A stretch of DNA of 64,000 nucleotides, taken from Archivesica marissinica (taxonomy: Eukaryota > Mollusca > Bivalvia > Venerida > Vesicomyidae). Position 1 is the first letter of the stretch, and each line of letters opens with the position of its first letter. Position numbers and translations under genes: made by a program. Of this stretch, positions 14,771-27,857 are shown piece by piece. The notes below the pieces were generated by a model that was not told the origin of the DNA, did not search any database, and saw only the letters and a program-made list of their open reading frames with translations. The stretch spans positions 6,844,048 through 6,908,047 of the forward strand of contig CM026390.1 of NCBI GenBank assembly GCA_014843695.1, written 5' to 3'.

Positions 14771-15770
14771 NNNNNNNNNNNNNNNNNNNNNNNNNNNNNN
14801 NNNNNNNNNNNNNNNNNNNNNNNNNNNNNNNNNNNNNNNNNNNNNNNNNNNNNNNNNNNNNNNNNNNNNNNNNNNNNNNNNNNNNNNNNNNNNNNNNNNN
14901 NNNNNNNNNNNNNNNNNNNNNNNNNNNNNNNNNNNNNNNNNNNNNNNNNNNNNNNNNNNNNNNNNNNNNNNNNNNNNNNNNNNNNNNNNNNNNNNNNNNN
15001 NNNNNNNNNNNNNNNNNNNNNNNNNNNNNNNNNNNNNNNNNNNNNNNNNNNNNNNNNNNNNNNNNNNNNNNNNNNNNNNNNNNNNNNNNNNNNNNNNNNN
15101 NNNNNNNNNNNNNNNNNNNNNNNNNNNNNNNNNNNNNNNNNNNNNNNNNNNNNNNNNNNNNNNNNNNNNNNNNNNNNNNNNNNNNNNNNNNNNNNNNNNN
15201 NNNNNNNNNNNNNNNNNNNNNNNNNNNNNNNNNNNNNNNNNNNNNNNNNNNNNNNNNNNNNNNNNNNNNNNNNNNNNNNNNNNNNNNNNNNNNNNNNNNN
15301 NNNNNNNNNNNNNNNNNNNNNNNNNNNNNNNNNNNNNNNNNNNNNNNNNNNNNNNNNNNNNNNNNNNNNNNNNNNNNNNNNNNNNNNNNNNNNNNNNNNN
15401 NNNNNNNNNNNNNNNNNNNNNNNNNNNNNNNNNNNNNNNNNNNNNNNNNNNNNNNNNNNNNNNNNNNNNNNNNNNNNNNNNNNNNNNNNNNNNNNNNNNN
15501 NNNNNNNNNNNNNNNNNNNNNNNNNNNNNNNNNNNNNNNNNNNNNNNNNNNNNNNNNNNNNNNNNNNNNNNNNNNNNNNNNNNNNNNNNNNNNNNNNNNN
15601 NNNNNNNNNNNNNNNNNNNNNNNNNNNNNNNNNNNNNNNNNNNNNNNNNNNNNNNNNNNNNNNNNNNNNNNNNNNNNNNNNNNNNNNNNNNNNNNNNNNN
15701 NNNNNNNNNNNNNNNNNNNNNNNNNNNNNNNNNNNNNNNNNNNNNNNNNNNNNNNNNNNNNNNNNNNNNN
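14771..15770. other. Assembly gap, exactly 1000 N
   Basis: A run of exactly 1000 N, the conventional length for a scaffold join of unknown size. It separates two unrelated satellites, so the true distance between them, and even their adjacency, is not shown by the sequence. Confidence 0.98.
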
Positions 15771-18700
15771 GGCCCATTCCATTAGATATACATTGTATAC
15801 ATGGCCCATTCCATAAGATATACATTGTATAGACGGCCCATTCCATTAGATATACATTGTATACACGGCCCATTCCATAAGATATACATTGTATACACGG
15901 CCCATTCCATAAGATATACATTGCATAGACGGCCCATTCCATAAGATATACATTGTATAGACGGCCCATTCCATAAGATATACATTGTATACATGGCCCA
16001 TTCCATAAGATATACCTTGTATAGACGGCCCATTCCATAAGATATACATTGTATAGATGGCCCATTCCATAGATATACATTGTCGACGGCCCATTCCATA
16101 AGATATACATGTATAGACGCCCATTCCATAAGATATACATTGTATACATGCCCATTCCATGAGATATACCTGTATAGACGGCCCATTCCATAAGATATAC
16201 ATTGTATAGACGCCCTTCCATAAGATATACATTTATACGGCCCATTCCATAAGATATACATTGTATAGACGGCACATTCCATAAGATATACATTGTATAG
16301 ACGGCCCATTCCATAAGATATACATTGTATACACGGCCCATTCCATAAGATATACATTGTATAGACTGCCCATTCCATAAGATATACATTGTATAGACGG
16401 CCAATTCCATAAGATATACATTGTATAGACGGCCCATTCCATAAGATATACATTGTATAGACGGCCCATTCCATAAGATATACATTGTATAGACGGCCCA
16501 TTCCATAAGATATACATTGTATAGACGGCCCATTCCATAAGATATACATTGTATACACGGCCCATTCCATAAGATATACATTGTATAGACGGCCCATTCC
16601 ATAAGATATACATTGTATACACGGCCCATTCCATAAGATATACATTGTATAGACGGCCCATTCCATAAGATATACATTGTATAGACGGCCCATTCCATAA
16701 GATATACATTGTATACATGGCCCATTCCATAAGATATACCTTGTATACACGGCCCATTCCATAAGATATACATTGTATACATGGCCCATTCCATAAGATA
16801 TACATTGTATACACGGCCCATTCCATAAGATATACATTGTATAGACGGCCCATTCCATAAGATATACATTGTATAGACGGCCCATTCCATAAGATATACA
16901 TTGTATAGACGGCCCATTCCATAAGATATACATTGTATAGACGGCCCATTCCATAAGATATACATTGTATACACGGCCCATTCCATAAGATATACATTGT
17001 ATAGACGGCCCATTCCATAAGATATACATTGTATAGACGGCCCATTCCATAAGATATACATTGTATACATGGCCCATTCCATAAGATATACATTGTATAG
17101 ACGGCCCATTCCATAATATACATTGTATACACGGCCCATTCCATAAGATATACATTGTATACACCCACCAAAAAACCCCAAAACAAACCACCAATATACA
17201 TTGTATAGACGGCCCATTCCATAAGATATACATTGTATAGACGGCCCATTCCATAAGATATACATTGTATACACGGCCCATTCCATAAGATATACATTGT
17301 ATAGACGGCCCATTCCATAAGATATACATTGTATAGACGGCCCATTCCATAAGATATACATTGTATAGACGGCCCATTCCATAAGATATACATTGTATAG
17401 ACGGCCCATTCCATAAGATATACATTGTATAGACGGCCCATTCCATAAGATATACCTTGTATAGACGGCCCATTCCATAAGATATACATTGTATACACGG
17501 CCCATTCCATAAGATATACATTGTATAGACGGCCCATTCCATAAGATATACATTGTATAGACGGCCCATTCCATAAGATATACATTGTATAGATGGCCCA
17601 TTCCATAATATATACATTGTATAGACGGCCCATTCCATAAGATATACATTGTATAGACGGCCCATTCCATGAGATATCCATTGTATACATGGCCCATTCC
17701 ATAAGATATACATTGTATACATGGCCCATTCCATAAGATATACATTGTATAGACGGCCCATTCCATAAGATATATATTGTATAGACGGCCCATTCCATAA
17801 GATATACCTTGTATAGACGGCCCATTCCATAATATATACATTGTATAGACGATCAAATCCATAAGATATACATTGTATAGACGGCCCATTCCATAAGATA
17901 TACATTGTATAGATGGCCCATTCCATAAGATATACATTGTATAGACGGCCCATTCCATAAGATATACATTGTATAGACGGCCCATTCCATGAGATATACA
18001 TTGTATACATGGCCCATTCCATAAGATATACATTGTATACATGGCCCATTCCATAAGATATACATTGTATAGACGGCCCATTCCATAAGATATACATTGT
18101 ATAGACGGCCCATTCCATGAGATATACATTGTATACATGGCCCATTCCATAAGATATACATTGTATACACGGCCCATTCCATAAGATATACATTGTATAG
18201 ACGGCCCATTCCATAAGATATACATTGTATACACGGCCCATTCCATAAGATATACATTGTATACACGGCCCATTCCATAAGATATACATTGTATAGACGG
18301 CCCATTCCATAAGATATACATTATATAGACGGCCCATTCCATAAAATATACATTGTATACATGGCCCATTCCATAAGATATACATTGTATAGATGGCCCA
18401 TTCCATAAGATATACATTGTATAGACGGCCCATTCCATAAGATATACATTGTATACATGGCCCATTCCATAAGATATACATTGTATACATGGCCCATTCC
18501 ATAAGATATACCTTGTATACATGGCCCATTGCATAAGATATACATTGTATAGACGGCCCATTCCATAAGATATACATTGTATAGACGGCCCATTCCATAA
18601 GATATACATTGTATAGACGGCCCATTCCATAAGATATACATTGTATAGACGGCCCATTCCATAAGATATACATTGTATACATACATTGTAACGGCCCATT

Positions 18701-21550
18701 CCATAAGATATACATTGTATACATGGCCCATTCCATAAGATATACATTGTATAGACGGCCCATTCCATGAGATATCCATTGTATACATGGCCCATTCCAT
18801 ACATTGTATAGACGCCCATCCATAGATATCCATTTATACAGGCCCATTCCATAAGATATACATTGTATACATGGCCCATTCCATAAGATATATATTGTAT
18901 AGACGGCCCATTCCATAAGATATACCTTGTATAGACGGCCCATTCCATAATATATACATTGTATAGACGATCCAATCCATAAGATATACATTGTATAGAC
19001 GGCCCATTCCATAAGATATACATTGTATACATGGCCCATTCCATAAGATATACATTGTATAGACGGCCCATTCCATAAGATATACATTGTATAGATGGCC
19101 CATTCCATAAGATATACATTGTATACACGGCCCATTCCATAAGATATACATTGTATACACGGCCCATTCCATAAGATATACATTGTATAGACGGCCCATT
19201 CCATAAGATATACATTGTATAGACGGCCCATTCCATAAGATATACATTGTATAGACGGCCCATTCCATAAGATATACATTGTATAGACGGCCCATTCCAT
19301 AAGATATACATTGTATAGACGGCCCATTCCATAAGATATACATTGTATAGACGGCCCATTCCATAAGATATACATTGTATAGATGGCCCATTCCATAAGA
19401 TATACATTGTATAGACGGCCCATTCCATAAGATATACATTGTATAGACGGCCCATTCCATAAGATATACATTGTATACATGGCCCATTCCATAAGATATA
19501 CATTGTATAGACGGCCCATTCCATAAGATATACATTGTATACACGGCCCATTCCATAAGATATACATTGTATAGATGGCCCATTCCATAAGATATACATT
19601 GTATAGACGGCCCATTCCATAAGATATACATTGTATAGACGGCCCATTCCATAAGATATACATTGTATACATGGCCCATTCCATAAGATATACATTGTAT
19701 ACATGGCCCATTCCATAAGATATACATTGTATAGACGGCCAATTCCATAAGATATACATTGTATAGACTGCCCATTCCATGAGATATACATTGTATACAC
19801 GGCCCATTCCATAAGATATACATTGTATACACGGCCCATTCCATAAGATATACATTGTATAGACGGCCCATTCCATAAGATATACATTATATAGACGGCC
19901 CATTCCATAAAATATACCTTGTATACATGGCCCATTCCATAAGATATACATTGTATAGCTGGCCCATTCCATAAGATATACATTGTATAGACTTCCCATT
20001 CCATGAGATATACATTGTATACATGGCCCATTCCATGAGATATACATTGTATACATGGCCCATTCCATAAGATATACCTTGTATACATGGCCCATTCCAT
20101 AAGATATACATTGTATAGACGGCCCATTCCATAAGATATACATTGTATAGACGGCCCATTCCATAAGATATACATTGTATAGACGATCCATTCCATAAGA
20201 TATACATTGTATACATGGCCCATTCCATAAGATATACATTGTATAGACGGCCCATTCCATAAGATATACATTGTATACATGGCCCATTCCATAAGATATA
20301 CATTGTATAGACGGCCCATTCCATAAGATATACATTGTATACATGGCCCATTCCATAAGATATACATTGTATAGACGGCCCATTCCATGAGATATACATT
20401 GTATACATGGCCCATTCCATAAGATATACATTGTATACATGGCCCATTCCATAAGATATACATTGTATAGACGGCCCATTCCATGAGATATCCATTGTAT
20501 ACATGGCCCATTCCATAAGATATACATTGTATACATGGCCCATTCCATAAGATATACATTGTATAGACGGCCCATTCCATAAGATATATATTGTATAGAC
20601 GGCCCATTCCATAAGATATACCTTGTATAGACGGCCCATTCCATAATATATACATTGTATAGACGATCCAATCCAAAAGATATACATTGTATAGACGGCC
20701 CATTCCATAAGATATACATTGTATACATGGCCCATTCCATAAGATATACATTGTATAGACGGCCCATTCCATAAGATATACATTGTTTAGATGGCCCATT
20801 CCATAAGATATACATTGTATACACGGCCCATTCCTTAAGATAGACAATGTATACACGGCACATTCCATAAGATATACATTGTATAGACGGCCCATTCCAT
20901 AAGATATACCTTGTATAGAAGGCCCATTCCATAAGATATACATTGTATAGACGGCCCATTCCATAAGATATACATTGTATAGACGGCCCATTCCATAAGA
21001 TATACATTGTACAGACTGCCCATTCCATAAGATATACATTGTATAGACGGCCCATTCCATAAGATATACATTGTATAGATGGCCCATTCCATAAGATATA
21101 CATTGTATACACGGCCCATTCCATAAGATATACATTGTATAGACGGCCCATTCCATAAGATATACATTGTATAGACGGCCCATTCCATAAGATATACATT
21201 GTATAGACGGCCCATTCCATAAGATATACATTGTATAGACGGCCCATTCCATAAGATATACATTGTATACATGGCCCATTCCATAAGATATACATTGTAT
21301 AGACGGCCCATTCCATGAGATATACATTGTATACACGGCCCATTCCATAAGATATACATTGTATACATGGCCCATTCCATAAGATATACATTGTATAGAC
21401 GGCCCATTCCAAAAGATATACATTGTATAGACGATCCAATCCATAAGATATACATTGTATAGACGGCCCATTCCATAAGATATACATTGTATACATGACC
21501 CATTCCATAAGATATACATTGTATAGACGGCCCATTCCATAAGATATACC
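15771..21550. repeat. 32-bp satellite array, about 180 units
   Basis: The unit is GGCCCATTCCATAAGATA followed by TACATTGTATAGAC (or ACAC/ACATG variants). TATACATTGTATA inside each unit is a perfect 6-bp inverted repeat around one base. The unit has no stop in any minus-strand frame, so spurious open frames up to 2,300 codons arise with a 32-residue period. A marker block (TATATATTG unit, then an ACCTTG unit, then a GATCAAATCC/GATCCAATCC unit) recurs at about 17769, 18887 and 20583, showing higher-order duplication. Patches at 16070-16240 and 18660-18840 have many short deletions. Confidence 0.97.
17161..17194. other. A/C-only insert in the 32-bp array
   Basis: Thirty-four bases made only of A and C replace normal repeat sequence, with intact units on both sides. 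Similar A/C-only tracts interrupt another array at 23504-23581 and 23717-23734. A base-calling or assembly artefact is the likeliest explanation. Confidence 0.7.
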
Positions 21551-21927
21551 TTTTGCCACCACTTTTTACCACCCCCCCCCCTGCCGATCCCCCAAAAACC
21601 CATTTATTTTGTTTTCTTTTTACATTTTATTGTGTTGCTCCATTCTCTGTTCTATTACAGTTGTTGCCATCTGTTTGCAATTGACTCAGTAATATTAGTA
21701 TAATGGTCATGTACTATAAGTTATTATTATGCAAGATATCCACATCTTTCTCTACTGTTATAGGGGTGTGAAGCAATTTAATATAAGCTGAACATACATA
21801 CCGGTATACAATGAACGTAAACAAATCTATCACCTAAATATTAACTGAAAACAGTGACGTCAATTTTACATAGCTTTTAATAATAATGAAACATTTAATT
21901 ATTCCAGTACTCAGGGAAAATATTTTT
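21551..21927. other. Spacer between satellite and microsatellite
   Basis: It opens with a C-rich low-complexity stretch (21556-21600), then AT-rich single-copy sequence. No ORF or repeat is supported. Confidence 0.6.
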
Positions 21928-22322
<395 letters not shown>

Positions 22323-22377
22323 CAGAGCTTGTCCCCTCTGAAAATGGACAAGCCGTAATTTATTATGCAAATTATTA

Positions 22378-22628
22378 GCGACGCCTCCTGGAGAGATTAG
22401 TCATTTTAGATTTGTGGAGGATAGTGCAATGATACAGACAGACAGAGACCCATTCCAGAGTCTCCTCTGGTTCTTTTACGTGCACTGTGTACAGCACCGA
22501 CACGAGACTTTGGTTTAACGTCCCATCTGAAAGACTGTTAATTTGATTAGGGTCAGACGGGGGATCTAACCTGCGATCCCTGGATTACCAGTCCAGCTTG
22601 TTACCACTGGACTACATATCCGTCTGTA
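22378..22628 (-). mobile_element. tRNA-derived SINE, copy 1
   Basis: Read on the minus strand, the head near 22625 has an A-box-like TAGTCCAGTGGT, an anticodon stem CTGGA/TCCAG around CTGGTAA (anticodon position GGT, threonine-like) and a B-box-like GGTTAGATCC. The body includes GCACGTAAAAGAACC and GTATCATTGCACTATCCTCC, and ends in GGCGTCGC. Three further copies lie at 27743, 28155 and 31617. The GCACGTAAAAGAACC body motif is one I associate from memory with mollusc SINEs. It is non-coding and spread by LINE enzymes. Confidence 0.8.
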
Positions 22629-22660
22629 GAATTATTCAATTGTAGAGTGTAACTTTTCTT

Positions 22661-22864
22661 AACCCATTTGATTCTGGATACCGTTCAAACAGTATATGCA
22701 AAGAATATAGAGCCATATCAGCCACCACGAAACATGCCGTCTGATCAGGCTCTATGCTGTTTGCTATTCAGATGATCTTGCTAAGACACTTAGCTATGTA
22801 GCAAACAACATAGATCTATGTTGTTTGCAAAAACTTTAAATGTATCCAGAATGAAATGAGTGAA
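22661..22864. mobile_element. MITE-like element with internal 28-bp palindrome
   Basis: Terminal inverted repeats: ATTTGATTCTGGATAC at the left and GTATCCAGAATGAAAT at the right match with one mismatch and extend partly into AACCC/GAGTGA. Inside, 22801-22828 is a perfect 28-bp palindrome centred on AGATCT (arms GCAAACAACATAGA). The size (about 204 bp) and lack of coding fit a non-autonomous DNA element. No clear target duplication was seen. Confidence 0.6.
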
Positions 22865-23279
22865 ATATGCCTCTCATTTCTCCAAAAATATGATGAGTGA
22901 CATAAAATCGTTGTGCCAGCAGTTGGCTGTTATTATTAGAACACCACTATTTGTCATATTTCAAATATCACACTATACCTTTATTCTCATATGTCATAAA
23001 CAATACCACCATGTAAAGCTGTGATGACCTGCCAATGCTCCAAGAATTATTGTCTTGTATATTCCAGGTCAATAACCAGTGAGGTGTAGTCTAATTAACA
23101 TCCTTTCCAGGATTATGGGATTTGCTGGCAGGTGTGAAACGGAACTTAACTAGGAAACAACTAAGGTCAGAAAAATTTGATATATAATTATAATAAATGA
23201 TATTGACAACTGAAAAAGGTTACATTTTTGTCCTAATGTTTTATTCTTGCGCCAAATTATTAGACCCCCACCCCAATTC
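22865..23279. other. Single-copy spacer
   Basis: AT-rich, with no supportable ORF, splice structure or repeat. Confidence 0.6.
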
Positions 23280-23503
23280 CCAGAAAATGCATAATACCAA
23301 GTTTATATTAATATATTTAGACTATACATAATGTTTTCCTGTGGGCCAATGGAGATAGATATCTCACCACTTCATATGATGCCTGTGGGTCACTTTAGAA
23401 AGGTCCCTTACCGGAACTTTCAATTCTCACAACTTCAACATTTTCCCCCAAGCCGTGAGAATTGAAAGTCACCACAGAAAATGCATAATACCGAGCTACT
23501 ATT

Positions 23504-23581
23504 ACCAAAACACAAACACAAAAAACACCACCAAACCCAAAAACCACAACCAACACACAAACCCAACCAAAAAACCAAACA
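23504..23581. other. A/C-only insertion inside a 194-bp unit
   Basis: Seventy-eight consecutive bases are only A or C, replacing the usual sequence between CCGAGCTA and the GTAAATT part of the unit. A shorter tract of the same kind is at 23717-23734. These look like sequencing or assembly artefacts rather than biology. Confidence 0.65.
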
Positions 23582-25031
23582 GCTATATTGTAAATTAGAT
23601 TGGCAAATGTTTTCATGCTGGTCATGAGAAGATATACCACTTCATATGTGCCTGTGGGTCACTTTAGAAAGGTCCCTGCGGAATCAATTTCACAGCTCAC
23701 ATTCCCCAAGCCGGAGAAAAACACCCAAACAAACAGCTAAAGTAAATTTAGACTTGACATAATGTTTTCATGCTGGCCAGGTGAGATAGATATCTCACCA
23801 CTTCATATGATGCCTGTGGGTCACTTTAGAAAGGTCCCTGACTGGAACTTTCAATTCTCACAGCTTCAGCATTTTTCTCCAAGCCGTGAGAATTAAAGGC
23901 ATAATGTTTTCATGCTGGTCAGGTGAGATAGATATCTCACCACTTCATACGATGCCTGTGGGTCACTTTAGAAAGGTCCCTGACTGGAACTTTCAATTCT
24001 CACAGCTTCAGCATTTTTCTCCAAGCCGTGAGAATTGAAAGTCGAGATAGATATCTCACCACTTCATATGATGCCTGTGGGTCACTTTAGAAAGGTCCCT
24101 GGCCGGAACTTTCAATTCTCACAGCTTCAACATTTTCCCCCAAGCCGTGAGAATTGAAAGTCACCTCAGAAAATGCTTAATACTGAGCTAATATTGGTAA
24201 ATTTAGACTTGGCATAATGTTTTCATGCTGGTCAGGTGAGATAGATATCTAACCACTTCATATGATGCCTGTGCATCACTTTAGATAGGTCCCTGACGGG
24301 AACTTTCAATTCTCATAGCTTCAGAATTTCCCCCCAAGCCGTGAGAATTGAAAGTCACCTCAGAAAATGCGTAATACCGAGCTAATATTTGTAAATTTAG
24401 ACTTAGCATAATGTTTTCATGCTGGTCAGGTGAGATAGATATCTAACCACTTCATATGATGTATGTGGGTCACTTTAGAAAGGTCCCTGACTGGAACTTT
24501 CAATTCTCACAGATTCAGAATTTCCCCCCAAGCCATGAGAATTGAAAGTCACCTCAGAAAATGCATAATACTGAGCTAATATTGGTAAATTTAGACTTGG
24601 CATAATGTTTTCATGCTGGTCAGGTGAGATAGATATCTCACCACTTCATATGATGCCTGTGGGTCACTTTAGAAAGGTCCCTGACTGGATCTTTCAATTC
24701 TCACAGCTTCAGCATTTTTCTCCAAGCCGTGAGAATTGAAAGTCACCTCAGAAAATGCATAATACCGAGCTAATATTAGTAAATTTAGACTTGACATAAT
24801 GTTTTCATGCTGGCCAGGTGAGATAGATATCTCACCACTTCATTTGATGCCTGTGGGTCACTTTATATACGTCCCTCTCCGGAACTTTTAATTCTCACGT
24901 GTTCAACAATTTTTTCCCAAGCACTGAGAATTGAAAGGCTCATCCGAAAATGCATACCGGTAATTAATACCAAACTAATATTAGTAAATTTAGTCTTCAC
25001 ATATATGATTTCATGCTGGTCTGTTGATATA

Positions 25032-25210
25032 CAGTCAAACCTGTCTTAAGCAGCCAGTCAAAGGAGTCAGAGAAAGTGGCTGCTTAACACAGGTGGCTGC
25101 TTAATAGAGGTAAACTATATAATAAAACAACCGATTGGGAATCTGGAAACTTGCTGCTTAATACAGGTTTGGCTGCTTAATGGAGATGACCACTAACACA
25201 GGTTTGACTG
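25032..25210. mobile_element. MITE with CAGTCAAACCTGT termini
   Basis: Begins CAGTCAAACCTGTCTTAAGC and ends ACAGGTTTGACTG, perfect 13-bp terminal inverted repeats. It is flanked by TA on both sides (25030-25031 and 25211-25212), consistent with a TA target duplication. It sits inside the last 194-bp unit, splitting its GATA/GATATCTC segment. Internal copies of TGGCTGCTTAA recur several times. This CAGTCAAACCTGTCTTAAG type of repeat is familiar from many invertebrate genomes. Confidence 0.8.
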
Positions 25211-25305
25211 TAGATATCTCACCACTTCATATGTTGCCTGTGTGTCACTTTGATAGGTCTCTCATTGGAACTTTCAATTATCACAGGATTAACATTTTCA
25301 GAAAA

Positions 25306-25456
25306 TATGTATTGGAATATATATATATATATGTGTATCATAAATTATGATTAATACTCATTCTTTCATGTATGTATGCGAAATGAGCGAATAAAAGGTT
25401 TTTGACTTTGACTTGAATATGTCATAAAAGAAGTGTTTATGTGTGTATTATTTCAG
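25306..25456. other. Spacer or intron before the hAT exon
   Basis: AT-rich, with a short (AT)n tract and the tail-like AATAAAAGGTTTTTGACTTTG near 25391, which could be the 3' end of a retrotransposon. The last bases (TATTATTTCAG) form a good splice acceptor for the exon at 25457. Confidence 0.5.
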
Positions 25457-27372
25457 ACCACCAGAACTGTGTTGACGACACCAAGCATTCTACTGAGATG
25501 CAGAAGTGCAGAGAAAGCTCACATTCAAAAAGCGAAGCTGCAATTACTGCTGCCCTGACCAATGTCTACTTCGCAGCAAAATTGAACCTGGCAAATGCAG
25601 TCGTGCCCGAGCTTATCTCCCTCTGCTTGAATCAAGTATGTATTAATGGAATCATTGGAATGTGATCTGGCTGTAGGCCTACATTACCTCGACCGATGCA
25701 AAGGAAATATAGTTCCATCCAAGTGCTGTTATGCTAATATGTTTGAGGGAAACAGGGGGATGGGCGATTTAAAGATAATTTGTGAAGATAATTATGTTTA
25801 AATATATGATAGACATCAGATATCATACTAGACAGATTAACATCATTTATTTGATCTTGTTAAATTTATAGATTTCTGCATTTGCACATATTTATTTTTC
25901 AGATGTTCCTGTGTTGCATTTTATTATTTTAATTTCAGATTTTGAGTTAAATTCTTTTCATTTACAGGGGGGTCACAGCACTGAATAATTTAAAGGTGGA
26001 CAAGCACACCTCATATGAACATCATACAAGTATCAACGAGTTTCAACAAAGTCTGGCTGATGTACTGCGAGAGGACCTGTTTGCCAAGTTGTCATTGTCA
26101 AAGAAATATAGCTTAATGTTTGATGAGTCGACTGATATATCTGTTCAGCAGAATCTGATTCTATATATTAGATATTTGGACTATAACGTAACTGGTGGTT
26201 GTAGTAGCGAAACCAATTTGTTGTCCATTATAGGTTTACAGAGGGCTAATGCGCATGCTATTTACGACAAAGTTCTTGATATTTTGCGGGCCAAGGGTCT
26301 AGATTTATCAAACCTCTCTGGTTTGTGTACGGACGGTGCAGCGGTGATGGTGGGTAGCAAGTCTGGAGTAGTAACCCGTCTGAAGCAAGCAGTGCCTGGT
26401 GTCCTTGCTACCCACTGCATTGCACACCGTCTTGCACTCAGCTGCAGCAGTGGTGCTGACTCTATACCTTACCTTCTCAAGTTTCAGGAGACTCTCAACT
26501 ATATTTACAAATTCTTCAACAACTCTCCTAAAAACATATCTACCCTTTCAGCTATTCAGTCTGTCTTGAACTCTCATTCTACCAGGTTCCAGGAGGTATT
26601 TCACACCAGATGGCTGTCATTTGAGGGTGCAGTTGCAGCTCTTGTTTGCAATTATTCCAGTCTTCTCTCTGTCTTTCTTGAGAAGTCTGCCAGGTCACTG
26701 TCTTTACACAAACCTGTCAGCACATATAAGTTTCTGTATGTTGCCCACTTTCTCTCAGATGCTCTAAAACCTTTGGCAATCCTCTCCAAGATGTACCAGA
26801 CGAAGGAGCTGAACTATGCAGATGTTGAACCGCAGCTGACTTCTACAATCTCTTCCCTTGAATCCCTAAAGGAGAAGAAGGATGGCTCCTACATTTCTAC
26901 ATTTCTCTCTGCCTGTACTTCTGAACCTGAACTTGATGCTGATGACCTTTACACCTTCGAGTTTGATGGCCACACCATCAGGGATTCTACAGAGCAGAGA
27001 CGAGTAGCAGTGTCGGTGTGTGATCAGTTTATCACCAAGATGGTAGCCAGCCTTAATGCTAGGTTTTCGGACAATGAAGATGGATCTGTCATGAGGGCAC
27101 TAAGCAATCTCTTCAATCCTTCTCTTTCTGTGTCTCAGGTATCCGAGGACCTTGAGATTGTTTCTGACTTTCTTGGCACTGTTTGTGTGGAGGGAAGCCG
27201 AAACGAACTGAGTCTTTTCGTACGATTTTCGAGGGAATATGGCAGTGTAAACCAGTCTGTCACGGACCATCTTTCTTGTGCCAACCTAGCCATCCGCCGC
27301 AAGGAGATGTACCCAGCAACAGCAGAAGCAGCAGAGAGATTTTTGATCCTACCAGTATCTTCTGCAGATTGA
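25457..27372 (+). CDS. hAT-superfamily transposase-like protein (ZNF862-like), two exons, truncated
   Basis: Exon 25457-25635 follows TTATTTCAG and ends before GTATGT. It encodes a helical segment (SKSEAAITAALTNVYFAAKL). Exon 25968-27372 follows TTTACAG and holds a 458-codon open frame. Counting from the GTG at 25996, motifs are FDESTD (42-47, first catalytic Asp of the RNase H-like fold), CTDGA (111-115, second Asp), HCIAHRLAL (140-148, CxxH) and TRWLS (204-208). The protein ends at RFLILPVSSAD, exactly where relatives continue with C-E-R of the hAT dimerisation domain, so the C-terminus is missing. The exon junction is also out of phase by one base. No N-terminal BED finger or TIRs were found. 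hAT transposases cut and paste DNA; several were domesticated in animals. This copy is probably inactive, though the long frame is clean. Identity rests on remembered motifs. Confidence 0.75.
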
Positions 27373-27742
27373 CCATACACCGTGGACTGACCCCTTCATA
27401 TGCCACCACTGTACCACACTAATTCCCCATTTAGAGTTAACCTGCACACAAGTTCAAACCCCGTGAACTCGAGTCGGTGACATATTGTATACAAAACGAA
27501 AATGGATTAAATCGAAAGCTTATAGCTTATTGAGATTATCTCCATTAAATATATAAATGTGTGCACTATCGGCGATTAAGAGATAAACGTATTATGTAGT
27601 AATACCAAAATATATAATACGTGTATGAAAATATAGTTTTATATCAAGTGAAAAACTAACAAAATGGGGATTGGGTGGGGATTGAAAGCGATGAAATAAC
27701 AAAACAATTCTCAAAGTGAATCACTCTGCCAATGCATCAGTC
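27373..27742. other. Spacer downstream of the hAT frame
   Basis: No continuation of the hAT C-terminus is seen in any frame. AT-rich single-copy sequence. Confidence 0.5.
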
Positions 27743-27857
27743 CCTCAAAGACTATTGAATGGGTCTCTCTGCCTGTATTATTGCACTATCCTCCAAAATC
27801 TAAAATGACTCTTCAGGTGTCGCTCACTTATGCAACCTGAGTAGCGACGATTACAAA
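27743..27857 (+). mobile_element. 5'-truncated SINE, same family as 22378
   Basis: Contains GAATGGGTCTCTCTGCC, TTGCACTATCCTCCAAAATC and the end AGTAGCGACGATTACAAAA. It lacks the tRNA head. Orientation is opposite to the copies at 22378 and 28155. Confidence 0.75.

Larger units (their letters stand above)
23280..25305. repeat. 194-bp tandem repeat array, about 10 copies
   Basis: The marker CTTCATATGATGCCTGTGGG recurs near 23371, 23640, 23803, 23944, 24061, 24256, 24450, 24643, 24838 and 25226. Full units are about 194 bp; several early copies carry internal deletions. Each full unit contains ACTTTCAATTCTCAC and GTGAGAATTGAAAGT, perfect 15-nt inverted arms about 35 bp apart, plus the near-palindrome GAGATAGATATCTC. 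One copy has an A/C-only insertion and the last has a MITE. No coding is seen. Confidence 0.92.

Noticed and set aside
14701..21603. 2,300-codon and 1,926-codon minus-strand open frames
   Set aside because: They are the 32-bp satellite read in frames with no stop codons, and they even run through the N gap; peptides repeat every 32 residues with no other evidence of coding.
23395..23640. 81-codon minus ORF with a hydrophobic WFFGWVCVLVVVFGF segment
   Set aside because: The hydrophobic stretch is the G/T complement of the A/C-only tract at 23504-23581, probably an artefact.
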